Assembly: GCF_901709675.1 (NCBI RefSeq)
Contig: NC_051105.1
Location: 7,121,104 to 7,185,103, forward strand
Direction: 5' to 3'
Length of the DNA: 64,000 bases
Source: Syngnathus acus
Lineage: Eukaryota; Chordata; Actinopteri; Syngnathiformes; Syngnathidae
The notes under the pieces were generated by a model. The model ran no database searches. It had not been told where the DNA came from and saw only the letters and a list, made by a program, of their open reading frames with translations. Below, in pieces: positions 1-21,224 of the stretch; position 1 is the first letter of the stretch; each line of letters begins with the position of its first letter. Position numbers and translations under genes: made by a program.

Positions 1-1467
1 GAGAGAAAATGAAGCAGCGGTTATGTTTATTGATGTTCAGGCTGATAAATAAATGTTTTCAATAGTAGCATTCAAAAAGAGTTCTCCAGGTCCATTAGTT
101 CTATAGAATACGCGCAAGGCAGTTTCAGCGTCGTCCTTCCGCCCACTGCCGCCGCTGTCTGCAGTGCATATCTCCATCCAACATGTCAAAAGGTACACAG
201 CCCGTGGCGAGACAAGTATACAGAAAGGTTATTTATTTTTCAATTTACCCAAGCGCTCCCTCAGTTATACTTTATTGGACTAAAGCTACAAAAAAAAAAA
301 AAAAAAGATCTGGTGCATTTACTTGGACGACGTTACTATACACTCAAAATGTCTTTGAAACTGTAAAATAGTTTGTCAAAGTTTCAGTTCAGAATTCAAA
401 GTAGAAACTCGGTTCCTCCCTCGGATCCAAACTTACAAAAATACACTGTACATCAGTGCCCCGACGTTGACACGCACAAATTTACATGGACCAAATAGAA
501 ATTGTGTCCTTGCTCTGTGATCAGTCGATGAGTATTTTACACTCACTGTCAAGGGCACAATTAAAAAAAAAAAAAAAAAAAAATCCCAGGGACCCAAACT
601 TGGAAAACCCTGGTTGTCCCAAAAGTCACTACACACTGTTTTTTTCTGCTTAATTGCAGTTGAGGAGAGAAAAAACAATGATGATTAGTCTGCTTCCCTT
701 CAATTGATGACACAAATGAGAAATGAAGTGTAAAGTGACTTTTGTGGCAACCGGGTCCAGTAGACTATACTGAAAATGTTTTACCGATTATATGGACCTC
801 ATAAAACTTACTGCGCTTCGTAGCTGGCTAACAAAAGGTAAAGGACAAAAATCCCATTATCACCAAACACTATCGTATTTTTTTTTTGCTTTTTTTCATT
901 GGTAGAAGTTAAGCTCACCACTGCGGTTCAGTGGTGGTCGGCTGATTGGTCGATAGAGAATCGTCACATCCCAAAGAAGAACTCACTTCTTGGTAGGGAT
1001 TTTTTTTTTTCCTACCCCTTTTATTCAGGAGACCCTTGAATTATTCCAAACGCACAAGATGCCATCATGTGCTTTTGCTTCTTCCATCTTCTTCTACCTT
1101 GATTGCCTTACAGTATATTGTCTTTAAAGGAAGTGTTGTGATAGTAGATAGTAATATAAAACAAATCCTTTTGATAAGAAGTTCCTCCCGTGGCAACCTG
1201 GAGAAGTCTCGGAGGCTCAAACTAAGCTACCCCCCGATTACAAATAGCATCTTTGTTTCCGTAATTGTACAGACCTCAAGGCAAAGATGGGTTAGAAAAA
1301 GATTTGGTCCACCGTAACCGGAATGCTACTAAATCTTCAGTGCCCCCCCCCATACTACGCCCTGAACATTCCCGTTAGATTCACAAACATCCCTGAAAGA
1401 ACATCACTTGGCATTGCTCCTCAACAATCTTATTTCAAGTCTGCAAAATAAACCGGATAGCGAGTCT
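1..1467 (-). other. glra2 3' UTR and downstream flank
   Basis: No coding exon was found here. The stretch lies just 3' of the glra2 stop codon on the minus strand, so at least part should be its 3' UTR. Minus-strand AATAAA signals (TTTATT on the plus strand) occur at 1020-1025, 232-237 and 26-31, so the cleavage site is ambiguous and could lie outside the window. There are A/T homopolymers at about 290-306, 562-582 and 881-896. The short open frames here are low in complexity and match no family I know. Confidence 0.55.
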
Positions 1468-11010
<9,543 letters not shown>

Positions 11011-11599
11011 TCCGGGTGCTGTCTTTTTTACTTCTTCCATCTGTCAATGCTCACCCAAAAAGCACGTTCCTCGCGCATGGCCAAGCTCTCGTGTGGCGCA
11101 TTCCACAGCATACTTTAGTTGCAGTCAACTCTTAAAAGAAAAAAAAAAGATGGACAAAGAAGGTCGCGAAGAAACATTAAGGAATGGGCTGAAAAGAAAA
11201 GAAAAGAAAAAATCATCTTGCTCCCCCGAAGATGCAGCAGACACGTTGGAGGCGCACTGAAAGTGGAGGAATGGGTGAGGAACGCCTTTCTCTCCTTTGG
11301 AGGACTTTTTTTTTATGCGCACGCGCACAAGTGGCAGACGTGTATTGGGTTCCAATCTATCACGCATGGACATTGTACAGTATTCTGTCAAATTATGTAA
11401 CAATATGTATCTATTTTGAAAGAATGCACTCTGATGCATTGACTATCATGCATATTTGGAGACTGATTAATTTTGCAAAACAATCTACGCGTGTGCGTGT
11501 TTGTGGAGCACCTGTATCCTCGCCACAGTCCACACATAGTGCAAACAAAGGATGCACGCCAGTCAGTGAGAGGCTGGATGGCGAGTATTTGGTGGCCCG

Positions 11600-11613
11600 G
11601 TTACCCTGGAAAC
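11600..11613 (+). promoter_or_regulatory. RFX X-box, perfect inverted repeat
   Basis: GTTACCCTGGAAAC matches the RFX consensus GTTNCC-NN-GGNAAC with a 2-nt spacer. It lies about 590 bp upstream of the glra2 start codon, so it could act in that promoter. The motif match is seen; binding is inferred. Confidence 0.5.
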
Positions 11614-13679
11614 AGACTCGCAGGCATATGATTGGAGACGCCGCAAAGGTTGGCCTCTCCGAGTGAGACGAGATGAGATGTGAGTGACAGACAGGGAGGA
11701 GGAGATCCAGTGCGAGGCTGCGTGTGCCAGAGGTGTCTCGTGTCGCCACCCCTGGATTAACATTTCCCATTGAGATCAATTATAATTTTAATAACCTGTT
11801 ACCAGAGTGGCTGTCATAAAACCTGTATTAGTTGCAAGGGGCATGTTTTAAGTGTAACATTTTAGCATAACTGACAGTTGTTAATCACGACCACATATGA
11901 GGTGCTTTGTTGTTTTCCTAATCAGCTAGCACCTTACTAAAGTGTGTCAAACTGGAAAAACAAATAGAATCGCTACTGTGTATGAGAGCGTTTCAGGAAT
12001 AAGTGCGAAAACAATCCCGATTCATGTCTCCAATGATCCCTTAAGGAGGTATTTTATTTCTCAAACAAATGAAAAGCTTTATTTATAATGGGGCAAAATA
12101 AATTATAAGATTGCATACAGTAAGGTGGGTTAGTCTGCGCGTGAGCGTCTGCTCGTGAGTAGTGGGCTACAGCAGCCGCTTGAGGATGAATTTACGTCCC
12201 CCCTTCCCCCATAATTGGTCACACTTCATATAATACAGAAAAAAAAAATGCTGTGACTTGTGCCTGACAGTGTGGGAGTGTACTGTGAAGTGACCCATAT
12301 GGAAAGATAGAGAGTTAGAAAGTGTCGTGGTTACTTCCAAAGTGCTCACTCTCATGTCTGTAATGCATGTGGAGTCACGGTGCTTTACACTGTGACACGC
12401 TCAAGGCCATATTGGCGTGGTGCTCGGTTACTGACCGGCTTCCTGATCATCATGGCCTTTCGAAGCCCGCGGAAAAGCCTCTTCTTTTAATGCTGAGGTC
12501 ACCAGTGTCACATCGCATCACGTGGTGGCGGATACGCGGCATGCTTATAGGTTTTCTTTGTGTGTCGGCTCATATATTTTTTGGGTGTCATCAGAAGCCT
12601 AAAGCATGTTTAACTCTTTCAACACAGAATGCCTGCTATGGAATATTCATTTCTATAGGACTGTGAAAAAGTCCAATGTAGAAATTACTGATTTGATCAT
12701 CATTTATTTACTTTTGTATTTTGTTTTAGCGGTAATACAATACAGTTCTAGATTAGGTTTTTGTGTTGTCATATCAAACTAACAAATGGATTAATCAGAC
12801 GACCTAAACGGATTGCAAACAAGTGGTCTGAATGTAAGCATGTCTCAATAACCGCTAATGCTGGCTGTCATCAGTAATAAGCTCGGCTTTTCTTTTTTTG
12901 AGGGGACTCTAAGCAGGTCACAATATGATTGGCAGCTAGCAGAGTTGAGTAAACAAGCCATTTCTTTGAAGTTAATTGCCTCCATTTAACTTTTTTCCCC
13001 CCCCTTCTCGGTGAGCAGAGAGAGCGAGACGTGAACGGTTACGCACGGACGAAAGAGACGCTGTAAACACGGTTGGCTTTTAGCGCTGGTAATGTGTATG
13101 GTTCATAACAAAATTTGTGCCAGTGGGTACTAGTTAGTCTGTTCTGATTTGGAACAGTGGGTCTGTTCTGGAAATAGCTAACCAGTGATGGAACAATTAG
13201 AATGGAAGAAGAAAGTTATTAAAATGAAATTACAATAAAATGATTCATTAAATAAATGATTACATTAAATTTGTAGAAATCAGTAGGAAAAAATGCAGTT
13301 TCTGTCGATCCAACATTTTAAAAAAAGTTCATCTTAGAACTCATTTTAATAGTTTGATACCATAATATTTCTGATCATGGTTATCATACGGTCAGAATCT
13401 AATATTAGCCCATGCCCGAATGAATGAAAACCAAATTGACTTTCTACAAACAGACGTATTGACGACTGGACGATTGTGCGGACTGACGACAATGATAACG
13501 AACGGGGCTCAGACTTTTGCAAAATGCGAAACATGTACGTCTCCGCATTTGGTTTTAATGGGAAGCGAAGCAAACTAGGCTTGCTTAATGTGTCCTGATT
13601 TATGCGACTGAGGTGTGGCAAAAATAACCACCGTATCTTCTCTACTTTTCACATTGTCTCCCAGCTCCAGCAGCTCCAT

Positions 13680-13711
13680 AATGACACCCAAGCGGAGCTT
13701 CTGGTGTCATT
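13680..13711 (+). promoter_or_regulatory. perfect 9-bp inverted repeat, 14-nt loop
   Basis: The arms AATGACACC (13680-13688) and GGTGTCATT (13703-13711) are exact reverse complements. Followed at once by AATGGCACCAATGGCCATTA, the block looks structured or like paired TGACA (MEIS/TALE-type) half sites. No function is proven. Confidence 0.35.
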
Positions 13712-15992
13712 TTAATGGCACCAATGGCCATTAGTTTAATAAGGGGGAAACTTTGGGCCAGGTGGGTCATGCAATTAAAGGAGGAAAAGTCAAATCCGCG
13801 CATCATTAAGAGGACGAGTAATGTCTCTGTCTGGGAGCCTAAAAGTGTCATTTATCCACAAAGTCATTAAAATTACAGCCTCTTAACAAGCAAAGCAATT
13901 TTGAAGCTGCCCACGCGTAAACACAAAATTTGTGTTGTTATTCTGCGGAGGGGGGATTACGAGTGTATTGTTGTCTAAAACGGATGTTCCGCTCAATTGA
14001 TAACTTCAAAATGATGCCTCTGAATAATTTACATCATCCAACAAATTCCAAATAAATCACAGCCTTGCTTTGTGAAGGTTCTCGGCTTAGCGGCTGTCAT
14101 TGATCTCCTTCACTGGTTCGTGCCGGAAGAGCTCACCTGGAATCTAACGTGTATCCGATGCATCTGACGTTGCGGTGCAGTCCATCGATTCCTTTATTCC
14201 GCCCTCCCCACACTAATTCCACTCACAAGAGGCTGATCTCCGGCCTTGCACGGATACAGAAGAATAACTTGGAGCTCTTTCGATTGGCTGCCAACATGCC
14301 CGCTAGAAGAATGCCAAAGCTTTAATGAGTGGATTCTTGAAGAGAAGGGAGGATTTTTATTTTTTTTTTCTCTCTGTAATTCTCTTGTGCCACAACACAA
14401 TTATCATAATCCCTCCGTCGCGGTAAAACCGAGCTCTTCGGTTTGCTCGTATGTTTGGGCACGTGCTCCCGACATTGAGCGCATCAATTTGGAGCGAATC
14501 ACGCTCTAAATGCTTGACGGCATGCTTCTCCAGCTTGCTCATCCCCAGCCTGAAGCTCTGAGCTCAAACTCACCTGTCAGTCACGACCCCAGGGGCGTTA
14601 TCCTGACTGCCATGTTGAACTGATGCCCAGACTACAACCCTCAACATGCGTCTGGAATCAATTTCAATTGATCATCCGTCCATCCATCCCTATTAGCCAA
14701 ATGAACAAATTAGCACATGCCAGCCAGTAGAGGAACAAGTCAAAAAGACACACTAATAAAAAAGAAATAGTTTCTTTATTTACAGTTCCCATCCATTTAT
14801 TTCACAAAGACTTCTCTGTGTTGGAAGTAGAATCCGTCTAAAAAAAAAAGTTCAACCCTTCTGTAACAATGAGTCATCCCCCGTGTTCCTCCCTCATCTC
14901 AAATCCATGTTTACTCCGGCTCGCTGTTTTTCTATTTCCGGCACGTGTGCTCATCTCCGGTGTTCCACGGCCGTCAGAATGATGCAAAAATGGCTTATTT
15001 GTGTTTCCTGGCGAAATTACATCAGATGCTCTTTTGAGAGGCGCTTACAGGAAGTATACGAATCCACCATTTACACAGAGAAGAAGCTTATTCTCCTTTC
15101 GCCTTTCCATATGTATGGGGACCTTAATCTCTTTCGCACACAGGCGTGTTGAATATGAATGTGTGAAAATGTGACAACCGGGGTGTGTTGTTATCAGGCA
15201 TGGATTTATCTTCCCATCACAAGGCGAAGAAGAAGAAAGATGTGTTGCGCTTGCACAAACATGGCTTCACAAAAAGTGATTAGCACGCAAGCTGTCAAAT
15301 AGCAAAAGAGGACATGAAGAGGATGGCCTGTCACGCTCACATAAAGCAGCCGCTTCTATAGAAAGCAGACTATTCTGGTTTTATGCTGAGGTGCTTTCAA
15401 AGATAGTTACCGCCTACATGTGGAGGATGAGTAATCTGAGATCTTGTATTTGGAAGGACTCTTGGTTGGAGAGGCCATTAAATTTGCCTTCTGTCACAAG
15501 TCTGCCATGGGTAAACTTCTTAAACGAGAGTGCCCTCCAAAATTATTGGCATGGCTGTTCGAATATCGGTCGAAAAGATTTAGCAAATGATTGTATTCTG
15601 TTTTTGAGGAACAGTTTACGCGACATTGTGGCTTCATTATTGGGGTTTGTATATAACATCTATTTAAACTGCAATCCAAGGATTTCTTGCTTCAAATTTG
15701 TAATCAAAATCTCATTTGCAAATTGCCCTCAACAGATGCACAACCATTCCAGAGCTGCTTCCAAAAAGCGTGCAGAGTGAGGGACCCTCGATTGAGAGCA
15801 TACTGGCACCCGATTACCAAAGCTGAAATCTTTTTCTTAATGAGAAGAACACACACACATACATACGCAGGCAAATTTTTACTTTCTGTTGCTAAAGTGC
15901 CAATCATTCCCGGCGGCACCGTAGCACCGCTTCCCCCCTGCGCCGTTATCACCATGGAACCATTTTTAGAAAGCTGTGGGGCAGTACACACA

Positions 15993-16006
15993 GTTGCCAT
16001 GGAAAC
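15993..16006 (+). promoter_or_regulatory. RFX X-box, perfect inverted repeat
   Basis: GTTGCCATGGAAAC is a textbook RFX site. It sits in a GC-richer block (about 15,890-16,280) with a related CCATGGAACC word at about 15,953-15,962. It is about 5 kb from both flanking genes, so it may mark a distal element. Confidence 0.5.
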
Positions 16007-19000
16007 GCGGCCCAGACACATTGATAAGCGGATTGGAGCAGCTGTATTTCTCCGATGACTAATGAAAGCGCAAAAAGCGGTGAGGGGGCTTCGGCTGCCA
16101 AGCACAATTAAACGCCGCCAATAGGAATCAGTTTGATTTCTCATTAACTGATCAGATAACAAATGACTCTTATCTGGCTCTTGCCAAAGCGCCCGTCTCT
16201 CTTTTACCGCCTGCTGCCAGCTTCCTTTGCGTCGGCAAAATGTGGGCAAGCAATTCTAATTTTGACTTTCCAATTGGATGTATTGATCTTCTGGTTGCTG
16301 AGCATGCGGGTGGAGGTAGGGGAGGAGGAGTGTAATTCCATGATTGACCACTAGATGGTGGCACTCAATTTAGTCTGCGGTTGTTCATTTGAAAAAGGAA
16401 GAGAAAGAAATAATGTTCTAGTTTAGGGTTTAGTGTCAGGAGTATTTTACTAAGTAATTTCTATATTGCGAATTTCACTTATTGCGGGGTTAGTCTGAAA
16501 ACAGCACATTTGTTCAATCTGGTGAGAAACAGCCCCACATGCCCTGAATTCAAAAACATTGATTTCACAGATGTATTCTCGATTCAATATAAAAATCATT
16601 CCGGACCAAAAAAAGCAAAGTATAACTAGATTTGAATGTCCACATCCAGTCTGCCTGTGTTATGTCCCGGCTGACGACTTGGATCTCTAATTCGCGAATC
16701 AATGTGTGTGATGAAGTGTCCCCTGGCTGATATCTTTCGGATGAAGCCTTTGGAGGGGAAGAAAAAGCACACTGAGTATTAAATAGAACACTATTTAATA
16801 ACACACAGCCAAATACACCGCGACTTAATAATACATCAGACATCCAGTAATGTTCTACAGGGCAGTAACGAGATGCAGGGGGAGAAATTTGGGCCAAAAT
16901 AGTCCATTGTGACGGATCCCAAATGAGCCCATAAAAGCGTCATCGGGCTATTGCTTAAACAATTGCATGTAGTAATGAATGGCGCTATTACCGAGCCAGC
17001 GGTAGGACAAACGGCCATTATGTCACAATATAACAGTGCAATTTCCCGCGAGGCCGAGCGGCTGCAGGCGGAGAGCAGAAATAGTGACGGCGACATAAAA
17101 AGGATATTGTTGCAAGAGTAGAGAATAAGGCTTATTCTGTGACATTTATTTATTGTAATGCACCAAAAAAGAGAATATAATGTATCTTATTTACTCTTAA
17201 AATGTGTTCATGTTCTGAACTTATGTCCCATGTGCAGTCTTCATGTATGACCCCAGCTAATGTGATTTACAAGTCGTGTTTCTTACAACCCCATTGGAGG
17301 GTCAGCAAAGCTTTAAATGAATAAAGTATGAGATGCTCTCTAATTAGTATCGACAGTGCGCGTTAGGCAGACACAGCGGTGACATCGTGTCGTCTGGGAG
17401 TCATCAAGAATTGAGGCACGGAACTTTTTTAAAAAACAAATTAGAAACTGTATTAAATTTGCTTATTTGATATTTGGATGAACGGACACATACTGTATAT
17501 CTCAAGATTTTTGTTTTTACAATGATAGTAATGTTCATATTTGATTGACACTGTCAGAAAGGTATGTTTTAATATTAAATTCTCTTTATAGTAATGAAAC
17601 CTCTGGTTTGACTTTCAGGAGCACTTAGACCTACTACGCTACTGTATTTGAAGATTGGTCGTTATGGTGGGGCTTCATGTAAAAACTTTGAGAACCACTG
17701 ACTAATGCATAGATTGAGAACCATACAGACAATGCAGTTCATGCATTTTGTGTAAAAAAAAACATTTTTTGCCTTCCTTATATCAGTGACTTTATATTAA
17801 CTATTGTCCTTTAGAAATAAAGTTTTGTGGACTGTCAAGACATTCTAAGAAAAATTAAAGCAATGACGTTGGCGCTTCTTTTCAGACAATTCTCCAATCA
17901 GCCGCATGCACAGAAAGTAAAAAAGTCCCCAAAAAGCACAAAGATGCATTGCCCACCGAGCACACGCCATCTTTTCTCAAGTCACAGGAGCCAACATCTG
18001 CTGGTGGGCGATACCATTCAAATAACATGAGTCGCCTGTCAGCCAATGACTTGATAATTTCCCTCAGGTAAACTCAAGCGCACTACTCCTTTAATCTGTC
18101 AGGGAACATACGTAACAGGAGTCCTCTGGAGAAATTTTCTTTCACGCAGCAGGGAAAAAAAATTGGCGCTTGTTAATTGAAAATGTTGATTTATGTTGAC
18201 ATGCGTGAGTTTGTGTGTGCACCATCTCCGCTTGAGTCTTCGAAACATGGAAAATTACAGGCAGTGAAAGTCGAAAATATTGTTGCTCTTCATATTACAC
18301 CGAAGTCATACTTTGAATTTTACTTTCATCGTGTACAACTTGCAATCCCGAAGTTATTTATTATTCTTTTCAAGTTATTTTGCACATAAAATGACATTTT
18401 ATTATATTATTTTTCAGTGACAAAATAATATGATAGTAAAAATATCAAAAATATTATTATTATAGCAAGAAATATTCAATAATGTAATTGTAGTTATTTA
18501 AATTTATTTTTAATGGTATGCTCAATAGATGTTTTTACAACACTAAAAAATAAATACAGTGAATAGTATATAAATGCACTGCAATTAATCTAGATATAAT
18601 TATTTGATATACAAATAAAGTACAATTATTTACTTTGTATGCTTGATTAGATGCTCAGCTAGCACTCAAGCATTAAACAACTTGTTTCTGACTTCAGTTC
18701 AGTTGGTGCCGCATGAAGCCACTAGGTTGCAGCATAATACAAAGCATTGGCGCTACGGTCCTTTCCAATGTTATGTTGGATTTATAAGGGTCATTTGAAG
18801 GAAATGTCACTCCATCAGGTCGTATCTAATTCAGACAGGAGATTTAAAAAAACAAAAAACAAAAAAAAGCTAGACGAGGCAAATTTTCCCCTCATGCCAT
18901 CAAAGAATCAGTGTTTTCCATCTCCAGTTTCATGGCTGCTGACTTGCTGTGTTTTTTAACAGTGGAAAACATTGCTCACGCCGCTCATGATGCATCCCTG

Positions 19001-21049
19001 TGTGGTGACCCACTTGTGCGCTGGCCTCACGAGGACGCGCATACTTGCTCCTTTGTTTTTGTGATGACTCGTCCAAATGTGACCCCTCCCAAAAACTCTC
19101 TCTCTTTGACCGCCACGGGGACACACAGGCCCGTGTTGAGTCAATTCGACTTTTATGACAACATTCTAATGCACAAAATCAAATATTGCTGGAAAACATT
19201 TTCCTTGAACTCATGTTCCGCTTCGAAGGTTCAAGCAGCCACTAAAAACAAGTGTTGCTTGGCCGTTGTGCCGATCACGTTGTGATGAAACATCCCGTGG
19301 AGCGTTGCCCACTTGGCCCCCAGTGAAAGGGCCGGATCGGCTCGGGGGCCGCCGGGTCCTCCTTGGTTACCGGAAGCCGGCGCACTGAAGTGATGGGGAC
19401 CGCTTTCTGTGAGGCAAACAATCGTTCAGTCTGCTCCGAGCTCATGTCCAACATGACAAATATTCTTGTGAGTCAATAGCATTTGAGAAAAGAGGTCACT
19501 TGAGGATAGTTACTTTCTTGTTTTATATTTCATTGTATTGTGGTTGCTGTTATGGTTCATTACTATACTTGTCGACCTGTCTACATATTAGCAGGTGTAG
19601 TTTTCTTTTTTTTTTTTTTTAATTGCTATTTGTTCTCTCACTTCTCTATGTCCCCTCTCAAATGGAATATTGGAAGTTGTTCCTGCTGATTTTGCCCTTT
19701 TCAAAACCACAATTTAGCAGTTGTTGTTTTGCATTGCTCTCTTTCTTTGCCTGCTAAGTACCATATTGCATTGTTGGTATGAGAAGACTTTAAGTTGGAA
19801 CAACTTTCAATTACAAATTATTGACATTTTTTGGCAACAATGTTAGTCAATAGAGCAAACAAGTTGTTTTCTCCAAAACAATTTGCTGAGTTGTTTTTTC
19901 CCCCTATCTTTAGATTAGGGATTGTCGGGAATAGTACAAGGCACTGCGGTTGTGTAAACTGATATTTCTTTGTTGTGAAATGTGGGAAAGCAAATATTCA
20001 CAACAGCAGAACTTAAAATATTTACTTGAAACTCCCCAACTTAAAATTTGATTAGTTGGTTTGTAATTTTGAGTTCACCCAACATTTTTTTCCAGTGTCA
20101 ATGGTTGTGGTTGCTGTTGTAGTCCTTTAATGCAGTTTACATGTTAAGTGATTTCCACTGATGAAAAACTGGAAACAAATTCTCAACTGCACTTAGATGT
20201 CACGTTATTGTGATCACCAAAAACACATGGACAACAAGCTTTCCTTTGACTTCACAAGGCTTAGGGGATGCAGTTAATAATGACTCATCATCTTGAGACC
20301 TTCTGTAGAACGTCAGCCACCACCCTCGAGGGCAGACTTAGCAATAGGCAAACAGACAATTGCTAAGGCCTCCAAGCATTTTATTCAAGTTTTCTTTGAG
20401 TGAAAGCAAGTCTTTATTCTTTAGTCTTACATCAAAGATACTCTTTCTTCACTCTTCTGGAGGGGAGAATAAGGAAACTACCAAAGGTTTCACAAATTTT
20501 TCTTTAATGATGACAAAAAATGTGCGAAAGCGACCACTGCAAAAGTCAGACGTTCTTGCCATGCAATAGCGCTACTATGTAAAATGTGTGAATAATCAGT
20601 GTTAGATAGCAAAGTATATTAAAATGTTCTTATCAATTGGAGTAAATGTGTGGAGTTGATGAGCTAGTCTATAATAATCGGGTCATTCGAAGTGGCTGGG
20701 TAGAGAGACGTTTGGGCTTCCTTGCTGAAGTTGCCCTCTGGAAAATGGAATGATGGATGTCTCATGATGCTACAAGTGTGTGTTTTTGGATGTTGTCAAA
20801 ATGCTCCCCTCCTCATTGTCCATGCACCCTCAAAGCAAGCTCATATATTTTATTGTTTGCTTGCATTGTTCTTTGTATGCTTGTAGAAGTTCATATTAAT
20901 TTTGTCACAGTATCTACTAATACGAATTAAAAAAAAAAAAACTTGTTTTGCGTGTGTGAAATGACTTCGGCATCTTATGGCATCAGTGAGTGAATCTTCA
21001 AGAAGATTTCAAAGGTTTTTTCATGGAAGTCTATTTCTTCTCTCTATCC

Positions 21050-21224
21050 TCATCCTAGACCCCTCCCACCCTTGTTGACGACGTCATCGGGGCTGTCTCC
21101 AAAGTGTTTGCGAGCGTCCAGTTAGGGCGCATCTCAGGATTCGCGAGAAGCGGTGCACCCAAAACAGCTCGACGGCTTGCATCTGACGGTTACGCCCTCG
21201 GACTCACGGGGAAGACCTTTAAAC
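21050..21224 (+). promoter_or_regulatory. probable gpm6b promoter and 5' UTR
   Basis: GC-rich sequence directly upstream of the gpm6b start codon, with a CRE-like GACGACGTCATC at 21,077-21,088 and no TATA box seen. The transcription start cannot be placed from sequence alone. Confidence 0.4.

Larger units (their letters stand above)
11011..21224. other. glra2-gpm6b intergenic region
   Basis: About 10 kb between two divergently transcribed genes, with no credible coding exon. The part next to 11010 should hold the glra2 5' UTR and promoter; the last 150 bp before 21225 is GC-rich and should be the gpm6b 5' UTR and promoter. In between are AT-rich stretches (17,440-17,830; 18,360-18,620) and blocks at about 13,630-14,120, 14,230-14,560 and 15,890-16,280 dense in transcription-factor-like words, which I suspect are conserved elements. 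GEMIN8, which sits here in human, was not seen. Confidence 0.5.

Noticed and set aside
15391-15780. 129-codon open frame, possible transposase or reverse-transcriptase remnant
   Set aside because: No catalytic motifs or terminal repeats were recognisable; it is most likely a chance frame.
15704-16249. 181-codon open frame on the minus strand
   Set aside because: No known domain and no splice context. The sequence fits a motif-rich non-coding block (it contains the X-box at 15,993) better than a gene.
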